Source: JAEUMG01 sp046349315 (GTDB taxonomy: Bacteria; Pseudomonadota; Alphaproteobacteria; Rhizobiales; Aestuariivirgaceae). From it: 64,000 nt of DNA. Below are positions 44,216 to 53,617 of the stretch, one piece after another; within the stretch, counting starts at the first letter, position 1, and every line of letters starts with the position of its first letter. The translations under genes were made by a program, and so were the position numbers. The stretch is taken from assembly GCA_046349315.1 (NCBI GenBank), contig JAXMCQ010000006.1, positions 184,057-248,056 on the forward strand. The letters run 5' to 3'. The notes under the pieces are model-generated. The model did not search any database. It saw nothing but the letters and a program-made list of their open reading frames with translations, and was not told the origin of the DNA.

Positions 44216-46561
44216 TCAGGTACGATCGACGAAAGTATCAATTACCCGCTTTTCGCCAGCCTTGTCGAAGTCGATGGTGAGTTTGTTGCCGTCGACCCGC
44301 GTGACGCGCCCGTAGCCGAATTTCTGGTGGAAGACGCGGTCGCCATCGACGAAGCCTTTGCCTTCAGTCTCGCGGGCGACCAACTCGCCTTCCAGAATGC
44401 GCGGTGTTGCGCGTAAGCCTTCGCCACGCGCATAGGCTTGTTGGGCACGTTGCCAGCCAGGAGTCGCGTAAGTGTTTGAAAAGGGTTGGCGCTCTTCAAA
44501 GCGGCTGCCGCCGTAACTGCCGAGGCCATAGCCGCCATAGCTGTTGGCCATCGGCGCCACCTCGACGAATTTTTCCGGCAGTTCGTCGATAAAACGTGAG
44601 GGTAACGCCGATTGCCAAAGGTTATGGACGCGGCGGTTCTGGGCGAAGGAGACGGTGGCACGGCGCTTGGCGCGGGTGAGGCCGACATAGGCGAGGCGGC
44701 GCTCTTCCTCGAGGCCGGCGCGGCCTTTCTCGTCGAGCGAGCGCTGGTGCGGGAACAGGCCTTCCTCCCAACCGGGAAGGAAGACGGTGCCGAATTCGAG
44801 ACCCTTCGCGGAATGGAGGGTCATGATGTTGATCTTGTCTTCGGCTTGGGCCGCGTCGGAATCCATGACCAAAGCGATGTGCTCCAAAAAGCCGGTCATG
44901 TTCTCGAACTCAGCCATCGAGCGGATGAGTTCTTTCAAGTTATCGAGACGGCCTTGCGCCTCAGGGCTCTTGTCGTTCTGCCACATCTGCGTGTAGCCCG
45001 ATTCATCAAGTATGATCTCGGCCAGTTCGGTATGGGGGAGGCCAGCCAACGCCCGACGCCAGCGCCCGAAACTTGCGATGAGATCGACGAGCGCCTTGCG
45101 GGTCTTGGCTGCGAGTTCGTCGGTCTGGCCCAGCATTTCGGCGGCGCGGTAGAGCGATACGCCGTGCTTGCGGGCGAGATCGTGCATGCGCTTGACCGAG
45201 GTCTCGCCGATGCCGCGCTTGGGCAGATTGATGATGCGCTCGAAGGCGAGATCATTGTCGGGCGAGACGGTGACCTTGAAATAGGCGAGGGCATCGCGAA
45301 TTTCCGCGCGCTCGTAAAAGCGCGGGCCGCCGATGACGCGATAGGGCACGCCCAGTGTGATGAAGCGATCCTCGAAGGCGCGCATCTGAAAGGAGGCGCG
45401 CACGAGGATCGCCATGTCGTTCAGTTTCTCGCCCTTGCGCTGCAGGTTTTCGATGTCATCGCCGATGGTGCGTGCCTCTTCGTCGCCATCCCAATGGCTG
45501 CGGACCGTGATGGCTTCGCCTTCATCTCGATCGGTGTGCAGTGTCTTGCCGAGCCGCCCTTCATTCTTGGCGATAAGGCCCGAGGCAGCGCCAAGAATAT
45601 GCGGTGTCGAGCGGTAATTGCGCTCGAGCCTGATGACGCGGGCGCCAGGGAAGTCCTTTTCGAAGCGCAGGATATTATCGACCTCGGCACCGCGCCAGCC
45701 ATAGATCGACTGATCGTCGTCGCCGACGCAGCAGATATTGTTGTGACCCTGGGCCAGGAGCCTGAGCCAGAGATATTGCGCGACGTTCGTGTCCTGGTAT
45801 TCGTCGACCAGCATGTATTTGAAGCGGCGCTGATAGTCCTTGAGCACGTCGGGGTGCTCCTGGAAGATGCGCAGGACCTCGAGCAGCAAATCGCCGAAAT
45901 CGGCGGCGTTCAGCACCTTCAGCCGCTCCTGGTATTCCGCATAGAGCGTGCCACCCTTGCCATTGCCGAAGCTTGCGGCTTCCGCCGCCGGGACCCGGGC
46001 CGGGATCAGGCCGCGGTTTTTCCAGCCGTCGATCAGGCTTGCGAGCTGGCGCGCCGGCCAGCGCTTTTCATCGATGCCATGGACCTCGATCAATTGCTTG
46101 AGGAGGCGGATCTGGTCGTCGGTGTCGAGGATGGCGAAACCGGATTTGAGGCCGGCGAGCTCGGCATGCCTGCGCAGGATCTTGACGCCGACAGAATGGA
46201 AGGTGCCGAGCCAGGTCATGCCCTCGACAATGCCGCCGATCAGATGACCGATGCGCTCCTTCATCTCGCGCGCGGCCTTGTTCGTGAAGGTTACCGCGAG
46301 GATTTGGCCGGGCCATGCTTTGCGCGTGGCGAGAATGTGGGCGAGGCGGGTGGTGAGAACGCGGGTCTTGCCGGTGCCGGCGCCGGCGAGGACGAGGAGG
46401 GGGCCATCGGTGATTTCGACTGCGGCGCGCTGCTCCGGGTTGAGGCCGCGCAGATAATCCGGTTCGCCCTGCGCCATGGCACGCGCGGCGATGCCGCCAC
46501 CGGCGGCGGGGGGCGGGGCATTCTCGTCGAAGTCGTCGAGATCGATTGGTCGAGCGGGCAT
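44216..46561 (-). CDS. uvrD: ATP-dependent DNA helicase UvrD/PcrA
   Basis: 781 residues. SF1A motifs are in order: NPEQRAAVEI (Q motif), Walker A AGAGTGKT (59-66), TFTNKAAREMKER, DEYQDTN (motif II), CCVGDDDQSIYGWRGA (III), LERNYRST (IV), IMTLHSAKGLEF (V) and AYVGLTRAKRR (VI). The C-terminal ~60 residues form a Tudor-like RNA-polymerase-binding fold (HQKFGYGRVTRVDGN). The first ~30 residues are a non-conserved Asp/Pro/Ala-rich tip. It unwinds DNA in excision and mismatch repair. Confidence 0.96.
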   Translation of the reverse strand: MPARPIDLDDFDENAPPPAAGGGIAARAMAQGEPDYLRGLNPEQRAAVEITDGPLLVLAGAGTGKTRVLTTRLAHILATRKAWPGQILAVTFTNKAAREMKERIGHLIGGIVEGMTWLGTFHSVGVKILRRHAELAGLKSGFAILDTDDQIRLLKQLIEVHGIDEKRWPARQLASLIDGWKNRGLIPARVPAAEAASFGNGKGGTLYAEYQERLKVLNAADFGDLLLEVLRIFQEHPDVLKDYQRRFKYMLVDEYQDTNVAQYLWLRLLAQGHNNICCVGDDDQSIYGWRGAEVDNILRFEKDFPGARVIRLERNYRSTPHILGAASGLIAKNEGRLGKTLHTDRDEGEAITVRSHWDGDEEARTIGDDIENLQRKGEKLNDMAILVRASFQMRAFEDRFITLGVPYRVIGGPRFYERAEIRDALAYFKVTVSPDNDLAFERIINLPKRGIGETSVKRMHDLARKHGVSLYRAAEMLGQTDELAAKTRKALVDLIASFGRWRRALAGLPHTELAEIILDESGYTQMWQNDKSPEAQGRLDNLKELIRSMAEFENMTGFLEHIALVMDSDAAQAEDKINIMTLHSAKGLEFGTVFLPGWEEGLFPHQRSLDEKGRAGLEEERRLAYVGLTRAKRRATVSFAQNRRVHNLWQSALPSRFIDELPEKFVEVAPMANSYGGYGLGSYGGSRFEERQPFSNTYATPGWQRAQQAYARGEGLRATPRILEGELVARETEGKGFVDGDRVFHQKFGYGRVTRVDGNKLTIDFDKAGEKRVIDTFVDRT

Positions 46562-46641
46562 GGGTCAGCGATTCCTTGCCCACCTATATAGCAAGCCAAC
46601 GAGGCTCAAATCAGGGTGATATTGCGGGTTTACCGGCCGCA

Positions 46642-46661
46642 GCGGCAGGTTGGTCTGCCGC
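46642..46661 (-). terminator. Hairpin downstream of the small 46.8-kb gene
   Basis: GCGGCAG (46642-46648) and CTGCCGC (46655-46661) pair around 6 bases, 18 bases beyond the small gene's stop (minus strand). No T tract follows, so the call is weak. Confidence 0.35.
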
Positions 46662-46678
46662 CGCCCGAAACGCGATCT

Positions 46679-46855
46679 TCAATGAATGCGCGGCTTTTCC
46701 AGATCGCTGATGGCGGCCTGGACGAGGCGCCACGTGCGTGCTGTTTTTGCGTCGCCGAGGCGTTCGCAAAGATCGGCATGATAGGCCGCTTCGCTGACGG
46801 CTTTGCCGCCATGGACGAAGATGACCTGGCGCGCGAAATCGACAAGGTTGTGCAT
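46679..46855 (-). CDS. Small cytosolic protein of unknown function
   Basis: 58 residues from ATG 46855, preceded by GGGAGGCGGTC, an unusually strong ribosome binding site. It begins MHNLVDFARQVIFVHGGKAV and ends DLEKPRIH. It looks helical, without signal peptide or membrane segment. Coding is supported by the ribosome binding site, by GC bias at third positions and by the lack of any other gene between uvrD and the thioesterase. It lies upstream of uvrD on the same strand, separated by a hairpin. No family recognised. Confidence 0.6.
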   Translation of the reverse strand: MHNLVDFARQVIFVHGGKAVSEAAYHADLCERLGDAKTARTWRLVQAAISDLEKPRIH

Positions 46856-46929
46856 GACCGCCTCCCTTCGTTTGCGGTGGTTGCGGGAGAACCTACAGGC
46901 GAAATGCGACGATAGTTTGTGCGCGCGAT

Positions 46930-47412
46930 TTATTTTCGCGGAATTCCGATCTTGTGACCAACTTGCTTAGGGATGGGCAGAGATTTGTGCGCCGCACACA
47001 TCGCGGCAATTTTCTCGAGTATTTCCGGCGGAAATGGCGAGGTACGTTTTGAACTCATGTCGACGTGAATGATCATGTGTTCAGAAACGCAGGCGAGCCA
47101 ACCTTCCTCGGCGTGGTACATCTCTTCGACATAATGAACGCGCTTTGAATCATAGTCCAGGAACTGGACAGTGACGCGTACCGGATCGCCGGCGTGCATT
47201 TCCCGCAAATAGGTGATGTGCGCCTCGAGGGTGAAGAACGAGCAGTTCGCGGTCTTGAGATAGTCCGCGCCAAGACCAACGAGTTCGAAGGCTTCATCGC
47301 CGGCGCGGTCGAACAGGACGTTGTAATAGGCCATGTTGAGGTGGCCATTATAGTCGACCCATTGGTCCTGGACTTCTTGGATGGCGGCGACGAAGGGTGC
47401 TGGAGGCGGCAT
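46930..47412 (-). CDS. Acyl-CoA thioesterase (hot-dog fold, 4HBT-like)
   Basis: 160 residues from ATG 47412; longer frame upstream to 47505 overlaps the divergent oxidase start and has no supporting signal. The active-site pattern DYNGHLNMAYYNVLFDRAGDEA is typical of 4HBT-type thioesterases, followed by AHITYLREMHAGDPVRV. It would hydrolyse small or aromatic acyl-CoA or carnitinyl-CoA esters. Betainyl-/carnitine-type thioesterases share this pattern, but the sequence alone does not decide. Confidence 0.83.
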   Translation of the reverse strand: MPPPAPFVAAIQEVQDQWVDYNGHLNMAYYNVLFDRAGDEAFELVGLGADYLKTANCSFFTLEAHITYLREMHAGDPVRVTVQFLDYDSKRVHYVEEMYHAEEGWLACVSEHMIIHVDMSSKRTSPFPPEILEKIAAMCAAHKSLPIPKQVGHKIGIPRK

Positions 47413-47489
47413 CAGGTTTTCCCGGTTTGGCTTATGACAGCGGCCGATTAATAGCTTAGATTGAAGGTGGATCAGAATTCGGCTGCGAG

Positions 47490-48890
47490 ATGAATATACA
47501 GACAAGAACCCGACGCAACAGCAGTGCCCAGGCGATCGCCGAGATCAGGGAGGCCTTGGGGGACAGGCTTTCGACCGCACTGGCGGTTTGCGAACAGCAC
47601 GGCAAGGACCAGACCTGGAACCCCGGCGCTCCGCCAGATGCCGTAGCCTTCGTTCGCGATACGCGGGAGGTCCAGAAGATCGTCGAAATCTGCGGTCGTT
47701 ACGAAACGCCGGTCATCCCGTACGGCGCTGGGACATCGCTGGAAGGCCATTTCAGCGCGCCGTTTGGCGGTGTTTCTATCGATCTTTCCGGCATGAATCG
47801 CGTGTTGGAGGTCAATGCCGAAGATCTTGACTGTCGGGTCGAGGCCGGCGTCACACGCAAGCAGCTCAACAATGAATTGCGCCATCAGGGGCTGTTTTTC
47901 CCCATCGATCCCGGGGCCGATGCGAGCCTGGGCGGGATGGCAGCGACACGGGCTTCAGGCACCAATGCGGTGCGCTACGGAACCATGCGCGAGACTGTGC
48001 TCAACCTCACCGCGGTCATGGCGAATGGGGAGATCATCCGTACTGCGAGCCGGGCGCGCAAATCCTCGGCCGGCTACGATCTGACGCGATTGCTGGTCGG
48101 TTCGGAAGGAACGCTTGGAGTCATCACCGAGGTCGGCCTCAAGCTCTATGGCATACCGGAATCGATCGCCGCTGGGGTCTGTCCTTTCCCGACGCTCGAG
48201 GCGGCCTGCCGGGCGGTGATCCTGACGATCCAGAGCGGGATCCCGGTCGCACGCATCGAGCTCGTCGATCACCTCCATGTCCGCGCCTTCAATGTCTATT
48301 CAAAGCTCGATCTCAAGGAAGTGCCGACACTGTTCGTCGAGTTTCACGGCACCGCTGCCTCGACGCGCGAGCAGTCGGAGAGCTTCGGCGCCATTGCCGA
48401 AGAATTAGGCGGCGGCCCTTTCGATTGGGCGACGCGCGAAGAAGACAGGCAGCGGCTTTGGCAGGCTCGCCATGATGCTTTCTGGGCGACGCGGGCCCTG
48501 ATGCCCGGCAAGGAAGTGTTCGCTACGGATGTTTGCGTGCCGATTTCCCGGCTCGCAGAATGCGTCAAGGAAACTCAGGAAGATCTTGAGCGCAATGGCT
48601 TATTCGGCCCGATCGTCGGTCATGCAGGGGACGGCAATTTTCACACGGTGCTGTACTGCGACGTCAACGATCCCGACGAGGTCGAGCGTGTCCGGGGCTT
48701 CTACGAACGGATGATTCATCGGGCGATCGCGATGGAAGGAACATGCACCGGCGAACATGGCGTTGGCATCGGCAAGGTCAAATTTCTTGATGCGGAGCAT
48801 GGGCCGGCGGTCGGCTTCATGCGCGCGATCAAGCAGGCGCTTGATCCAAAGAACATCATGAATCCGGGCAAGATTCTGCCCTCGAATTGA
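47490..48890 (+). CDS. FAD-linked oxidase (D-lactate/glycolate dehydrogenase type)
   Basis: 466 residues. The PCMH-type FAD domain shows VIPYGAGTSLEGH and FPIDPGADASLGGMAATRASG; the C-terminal FAD-oxidase domain ends TGEHGVGIGKVKFLD. This matches the GlcD/LdhD family that oxidises 2-hydroxyacids and passes electrons to quinone or cytochrome c. No glcE or glcF follows, which favours a stand-alone D-lactate dehydrogenase (cytochrome) over glycolate oxidase. It is divergent from the thioesterase. Confidence 0.88.
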   Translation: MNIQTRTRRNSSAQAIAEIREALGDRLSTALAVCEQHGKDQTWNPGAPPDAVAFVRDTREVQKIVEICGRYETPVIPYGAGTSLEGHFSAPFGGVSIDLSGMNRVLEVNAEDLDCRVEAGVTRKQLNNELRHQGLFFPIDPGADASLGGMAATRASGTNAVRYGTMRETVLNLTAVMANGEIIRTASRARKSSAGYDLTRLLVGSEGTLGVITEVGLKLYGIPESIAAGVCPFPTLEAACRAVILTIQSGIPVARIELVDHLHVRAFNVYSKLDLKEVPTLFVEFHGTAASTREQSESFGAIAEELGGGPFDWATREEDRQRLWQARHDAFWATRALMPGKEVFATDVCVPISRLAECVKETQEDLERNGLFGPIVGHAGDGNFHTVLYCDVNDPDEVERVRGFYERMIHRAIAMEGTCTGEHGVGIGKVKFLDAEHGPAVGFMRAIKQALDPKNIMNPGKILPSN

Positions 48891-48934
48891 CGTGAAAGCC
48901 TGCGAGTCGACCGAAGGGTGTTAAGGTTGACGGC

Positions 48935-51900
48935 ATGAAATTGTGGAAGTCCCCGATTCTCTATATCGGCGTGCTGCTGGTGATCGCCGTGGCGGCGGCG
49001 CTGGCGGCGCCTTATGTGGTGGATTGGGGACGGTACCGGCCGACAATCGAGGCCTATGGCTCGGATCTCGCCGGGCGCAAAGTTGTCGTCAACGGCCCAA
49101 TTTCGGCACGGCTCTTCCCGTGGCCGCGCCTGACGCTTGAGGACGTACGGGTCGCCAACGTCGCGGGCGCCTCGGCACCGGAGTTTCTCTCCGCCAAGCG
49201 GGTAGACATCCGTATGTCGCTCTCGGGATTTCTCAATGGCAGCATTCTCGTCGAGGGGATCGAGGTCACCAGCCCGCGTATCGCAATCGAACGCATGGCC
49301 TCCGGTACCGGCAATTGGCGGGTCGTCTCATCGCCCAATCTGCTGAAGACGGGATTGCTCTCGCATATCAAGCTCGACCGGATTGCGGTACGGGATGGGA
49401 CCATCAATCTCATCGACGCACGCCGCAATGGCATGGCGGAAGTGGGCAATATCGAACTCGTCCTGTCGTCGCCTGCACTGGGCGGTCCGTGGCGGGTACG
49501 TGGTACCGGCAAGTACAAGGATCAGCCGATCGAACTCAGCATCGATACCGGTTCCTACCGGCCAGATGCGCCGTTCAAGTTCGGCTTTCGCGTCGCGCCG
49601 GCCGACGGTTCGGGGCTCGCCTTCAGCTTTGACGGGGAAAATGACGGCAGCCGGGTGGCTGGCCAGCTCAAGATCGAACCGGCGCCGCAAGTCGGCGGCA
49701 AGACCGACGCGGAAGGCGATCTGCGGCCCATGGTGCTGCGCGCCCAGGCATCCTCCGACTTTGACACCCTCGAACTGAAGAAGATCGAAATTGCGCCGCG
49801 TGACGGCGAGCCCGGGGCCAACCTCGTGACAGGGGAGGCGATGGTAAGGCTCGGCGAGACCATCGGTATCGATGCCCAGTTTACGGCTTCGCGATTCGAT
49901 CTCGACACGATCGCTGGAGCCAAGGCGCGAACGCTGCTTAGGGAAGGGCGGGCCTTGTCATTGCTCGAGTCGATCGTCGAAGGCATGCCGGAAAATCTCG
50001 AGGCGCGGACCGAACTCAAGATCCGCTCGCTCGTCGCCGGCGGAGAAACGCTTGAGAATGTCCGCCTCGATGTCGCGGTCCTCGATGGTGCGCTACGCAT
50101 CCATGAATTGTCGGCGAGCATGCCCGGGCAGTCGGAAGGCCTTTTCGACGGCATCTTCCTCGTCACCGATAGTGGTCCGCAACTGGCGGGCGATGTCGCG
50201 CTCGCCTCCCAGAATCTGCGCGAATTTGCGCGCTGGGCGTGGCCCGAAGGCTCCGACTGGATCGCGGCGCATTGGACCGGCAGCCGTGGTCGATTGAAGC
50301 TCCAGACACGGATCGATCTTCTCAACGACAAATACCGCGCGACCGAAGCCTCCTTCGAGATCGACGATACGCATCATACCGGTTCTTTGACGATCACGGG
50401 CGGCGCCGAGCCTCACACCGATATCGTCCTCGATTCCGATGTTCTAGACCTCGACAGCTTTGTCTCCGGCGGACTGCTCGGGGGAACGGGCATGGCCGTG
50501 ATGAAGGCTTTCACGGAGCCCGCATCATCTCAGAAGTCGGCAGGGTGGCCGCGTATTTCGCTGGCGCTCAACGCCAACCAGTTGCGGCTCAATGGAACCG
50601 AAGCGCGTGATACCCGGATCGAGATCGCATCATCGGCCAAGAGCCTCGATCTCAAACGGGTTGAGATTGGCCGCGTTGGCGACGCTAAGCTCGAAATTTC
50701 CGGATTGATCAATAGCACGGCCGACGGACCCACTGGGCGCGTCACGACCCATATGGTCGCCAGTGATCCGCGCGGCATGATGCGATTGCTCGGGCTGGCT
50801 TCGCCGGAAAGTGACCCACCTTGGTTGTCTGCGCTGGGCGAAACGAATGTCGCCATCATCAGCGAGTTGAAGCCGGATAGAGCCGGATCGCAGTTCGTCG
50901 TCGATGTGAAGGGCAAATCGGGCGGCTATGGGATATCGGGCTCCGCCGCGCTGGCGATGTCAGCGGATGGGGTGCGTCAAGTTAGCGGTTCTCTCGACGT
51001 TGCGACCGAGACGAGTTCGGCCTTGGCGAGACTGGGCGGCCTACAACCGGTCGCTGCAATCGAAACGCCAGGCCGGCTCCAAATAAATGCCAGCGGCGAT
51101 CTCAAGGCCGGCGTTGAGATCGATGCGCAAGCCGATGTCTTTGATGCGAAATTTGGCTATCGCGGGCGACTGACCGAGGCCGACGGCGTCTACGCCACGC
51201 AGGGTCGTGGCGGTTTCAATTCAGATCGCCCCACAGCACTTCTGAAGGCGATCGGCCTGTCTTGGCCAGTTACGGGACTGGTTTCGGTCGAGGCCAATAT
51301 TTCCTCAGCCAAGGACAAGATTAGTCTCGCCGGCATCCAAGCCGTTGCGGGTAAGGAGCGATTGAGTGGCGACCTCACCATTGAGGGTAAGAAAGTGAAG
51401 GGCGAGGTCACCGGCGGAGCGCTGGCGCTCACCGATCTGCTGGCTGCGACGCTGCTGCCATGGACAGGCGATGTGCCGGATCCAGAGGGCCCGTTCGCGA
51501 ACGGCCTGCCACTTGGTCTTACCGGCGAAGTCTGGCTCAAGCCGCATACGCTCGCGATTGTTGGCGGGGCAGAGATAGCGGAATCGCAAATCGGTATCAC
51601 GGCGACCGACTCCTCGGTGGAATTCGCGGTCTTTGGAACCGGCAGCAACAGGGAGAAGGTTTCCTTCAATTTACTCTCGAGGCGGGAGGGCGACGGACGC
51701 GCGATCGAGGGCAAGATGTCCTTGCCCGGCGATCTTGCGCAGTTGCTGCGAACTGCGGACGGCAATCCCGTCGCGACCGGCACGATCGATATCGAGACGA
51801 GCTTTCGCGGTGCGGGGCGCAGCCTTGCGAGCGCGCTTGCCGACCTTGATGGCGGTGGCACTTATGCGCTGCACGGCGTAAGCCTCGAGCGGATCGATCC

Positions 51901-52681
51901 GGTTGCGTTTGGCGCGGCGGCGCGGATCGCCAAATCGGCGGATGACGTACGCTTGTCGCTGCATCTTTTGACGACGGGCCGCGCCCTGAGCCTCCCGGAT
52001 GCCGAAGGGACGGTTACGGCGACCGATGGGCGCGTGGCCTTGCTGCCAATCACGTCCAATGGCGCCGATGCCGACGTCCAGATCAAGCCGACGGCGGATC
52101 TTGCAACGGGATCACTCGACATTGAGGCAAGCCTGCAGCTGAAAGCAATTCCCGATCTGCCTGCCATGCAGATCGTCTATAGCGGCTCACCGATCGAACT
52201 GGTGCGCAGCGTCGATATGACAGCGCTCGAATCCTTCCTCGGCATTAAAGTACTGCGCGAAGGCATGAGCGAACTCGAACGTCTGCAGGAGGAACAGATG
52301 AAGGCGCTCGAGGAGGAAGAACGCTATCGCCGGGAGGACGAGCAGCGCTACCAGGACTATCTTGCCCAGCGCCGCGAATTGCAGATGCGCCAGCGCGAAT
52401 TGGATGTTCACCGCAAGATGCTCATTGAGCAGGAGAAGCGCGAAAAGGAAGAAGCAAAGAAGAAGCGCGAAGAGGAGGCCAAGAAGAAGCGTGAAGAGGC
52501 GCGCAAGGCAAAGCAACAGCCGACAACCGAAGCCAGCGTAGCGGAACCAGCGCCGCTTGAACCTATCATCCTCGTGCCACCCGATCCCGATTATGTTCCG
52601 CAGCCGGATCCTTGGCCGTTCGGCGGCCTGATGCCGACCGATTCTGAGCAGATGCAACGGCTCAAGGTGCGTCAACGCTAG
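48935..52681 (+). CDS. AsmA-family envelope protein with C-terminal coiled coil
   Basis: 1248 residues. One N-terminal membrane anchor (about 7-29) is followed by the AsmA start VDWGRYRPTIEAYGSDLAGR and VNGPISARLFPWPRLTLEDV, then a very long repetitive beta domain thought to form a lipid-conducting groove in the periplasm. Residues about 1108-1200 are a dense Glu/Lys/Arg coiled coil (LERLQEEQMKALEEEERYRR, then KKKREEEAKKKREE), and the end is Pro-rich. AsmA-like proteins move phospholipids to the outer membrane. The charged helical tail is not part of the core fold. 120 gene-free bases follow. Confidence 0.9.
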   Translation: MKLWKSPILYIGVLLVIAVAAALAAPYVVDWGRYRPTIEAYGSDLAGRKVVVNGPISARLFPWPRLTLEDVRVANVAGASAPEFLSAKRVDIRMSLSGFLNGSILVEGIEVTSPRIAIERMASGTGNWRVVSSPNLLKTGLLSHIKLDRIAVRDGTINLIDARRNGMAEVGNIELVLSSPALGGPWRVRGTGKYKDQPIELSIDTGSYRPDAPFKFGFRVAPADGSGLAFSFDGENDGSRVAGQLKIEPAPQVGGKTDAEGDLRPMVLRAQASSDFDTLELKKIEIAPRDGEPGANLVTGEAMVRLGETIGIDAQFTASRFDLDTIAGAKARTLLREGRALSLLESIVEGMPENLEARTELKIRSLVAGGETLENVRLDVAVLDGALRIHELSASMPGQSEGLFDGIFLVTDSGPQLAGDVALASQNLREFARWAWPEGSDWIAAHWTGSRGRLKLQTRIDLLNDKYRATEASFEIDDTHHTGSLTITGGAEPHTDIVLDSDVLDLDSFVSGGLLGGTGMAVMKAFTEPASSQKSAGWPRISLALNANQLRLNGTEARDTRIEIASSAKSLDLKRVEIGRVGDAKLEISGLINSTADGPTGRVTTHMVASDPRGMMRLLGLASPESDPPWLSALGETNVAIISELKPDRAGSQFVVDVKGKSGGYGISGSAALAMSADGVRQVSGSLDVATETSSALARLGGLQPVAAIETPGRLQINASGDLKAGVEIDAQADVFDAKFGYRGRLTEADGVYATQGRGGFNSDRPTALLKAIGLSWPVTGLVSVEANISSAKDKISLAGIQAVAGKERLSGDLTIEGKKVKGEVTGGALALTDLLAATLLPWTGDVPDPEGPFANGLPLGLTGEVWLKPHTLAIVGGAEIAESQIGITATDSSVEFAVFGTGSNREKVSFNLLSRREGDGRAIEGKMSLPGDLAQLLRTADGNPVATGTIDIETSFRGAGRSLASALADLDGGGTYALHGVSLERIDPVAFGAAARIAKSADDVRLSLHLLTTGRALSLPDAEGTVTATDGRVALLPITSNGADADVQIKPTADLATGSLDIEASLQLKAIPDLPAMQIVYSGSPIELVRSVDMTALESFLGIKVLREGMSELERLQEEQMKALEEEERYRREDEQRYQDYLAQRRELQMRQRELDVHRKMLIEQEKREKEEAKKKREEEAKKKREEARKAKQQPTTEASVAEPAPLEPIILVPPDPDYVPQPDPWPFGGLMPTDSEQMQRLKVRQR

Positions 52682-52802
52682 CATTTGCCGATGCGGGATT
52701 AACTGCAGCCACAAAAAGTCTGCGTGAAGCCATTGCGGTTCAGCCCGTCTTCTGGCGGATTAGAGGGCGGTGCAGGCAAATTGGCGGAACGGGGGCGTCA
52801 AA

Positions 52803-53216
52803 ATGAAGATGTTGCGTGTCTGGGCGTGGTTGCTGCTGATCTTGATTATCCCCTCCGCTCCGGCAAGTGCCGATTGGGAAAAGGCCGGCCCGATTTGGAA
52901 CAATGTTGACGCACAGAGAAAGTGTCCCCAGATCTGCACCCCGAGCAAGTGGGACGGAAACTGGAAAACCACCCAAGCCGGCAAAATGTCGGTCTGCAGT
53001 TGCTCGGGCCCATCGAGAAGCTCGAAGCCGACGCAGGCCCGCGTGACGCCGCAGAAGGTCGCCACCGGCAAGAAGGCCAAGGGTGGTGTCAAGGGTGGAG
53101 CGATATGGACCGACATCATGGCGGAGGATCGCTGCCCGAAGATATGCAGCCCGCGGAACTGGGACGGCCGCTGGAGCTACATCGATATCAACAATTCAAT
53201 CTGCTACTGCCGCTAG
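52803..53216 (+). CDS. Secreted two-repeat lectin-like protein (MVL/mannan-binding type)
   Basis: 137 residues from ATG 52803 with GGGGG nearby. The signal peptide (about 1-23) ends PASA. Two internal repeats, 29-67 and 99-136, share GxIWxxxxAxxRCPxIC, then WDGxW and CxC. Cysteines 41/45/65/67 and 111/115/134/136 have near-identical spacing. The pattern resembles the two repeats of Microcystis MVL, which bind high-mannose glycans, but MVL lacks these cysteines. A Lys-rich linker joins the repeats. It probably binds glycans or peptidoglycan outside the cell; this is inferred from the repeat pattern only. Confidence 0.7.
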   Translation: MKMLRVWAWLLLILIIPSAPASADWEKAGPIWNNVDAQRKCPQICTPSKWDGNWKTTQAGKMSVCSCSGPSRSSKPTQARVTPQKVATGKKAKGGVKGGAIWTDIMAEDRCPKICSPRNWDGRWSYIDINNSICYCR

Positions 53217-53229
53217 CGAGCTGGTGTCC

Positions 53230-53439
53230 TCAGCTTCGGGCGACTTGACTAAGCACCCAGACGCGCAGCGCGCTTGAGAGATTGCGGTCGCCGCGCGAGC
53301 GATCGACTTCTGCGACGAGTGCGGTAATCGACTTTCCGCGCTGGGCCGACAGTTTCTGCAACGCATCCCAGAATTCCAATTCGAGCGAAATGCTGGTGCG
53401 ATGACCTGCGATCGTGATGGATCGCTTGCGCTCGGCCAC
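53230..53439 (-). CDS. Ribbon-helix-helix domain protein (RHH_4-like)
   Basis: 69 residues from GTG 53439, one base after the DUF4169 stop (TGACGTG). An open frame reaches 53499 but overlaps DUF4169. The sequence KRSITIAGHRTSISLELEFW and RGKSITALVAEVDRSR, then NLSSALRVWVL, is the common RHH_4 protein found with fumC and DUF4169. The RHH fold suggests DNA binding as a dimer. It is last in the fumC-DUF4169-RHH run. Confidence 0.85.
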   Translation of the reverse strand: MAERKRSITIAGHRTSISLELEFWDALQKLSAQRGKSITALVAEVDRSRGDRNLSSALRVWVLSQVARS

Positions 53440-53440
53440 G

Positions 53441-53617
53441 TCAGTCTTCGCGTTTGTGCTCGTCGAGGCGGCGAGCCTCCAGACTTTGCTCGGCTTCATG
53501 AAGCTTGCGTTCGGATTTGCTGCGTCCGAACTTGAGCCGGTTCGCTTCCGCCGTTATTTCCCGCTCGACGCGCGCATTGCGCTTCCTGATGTTCTTGAGA
53601 TTGATGATCTCGGCCAT
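53441..53617 (-). CDS. DUF4169 small protein
   Basis: 58 residues. The ATG shares one base with the fumC stop (TAATG). The sequence MAEIINLKNIRKRNARVERE and LKFGRSKSERKLHEAEQSLE is characteristic of DUF4169: highly charged, helical, without cysteines. The function is unknown. It is immediately followed by the RHH gene with one base between, so all three genes are coupled. This gene is easily missed because longer open frames overlap it on the other strand. Confidence 0.85.
   Translation of the reverse strand: MAEIINLKNIRKRNARVEREITAEANRLKFGRSKSERKLHEAEQSLEARRLDEHKRED

Noticed and set aside
44612..46591. A 659-residue open frame antisense to uvrD
   Set aside because: uvrD shows every helicase motif in order on the other strand. 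The antisense frame has no family pattern; it arises from GC-rich codon bias.
52260..52540. Lys/Glu-rich low-complexity DNA at the AsmA end as a separate repeat element
   Set aside because: It is in frame, uninterrupted and ends with the AsmA stop; it is a coiled coil, not inserted DNA.
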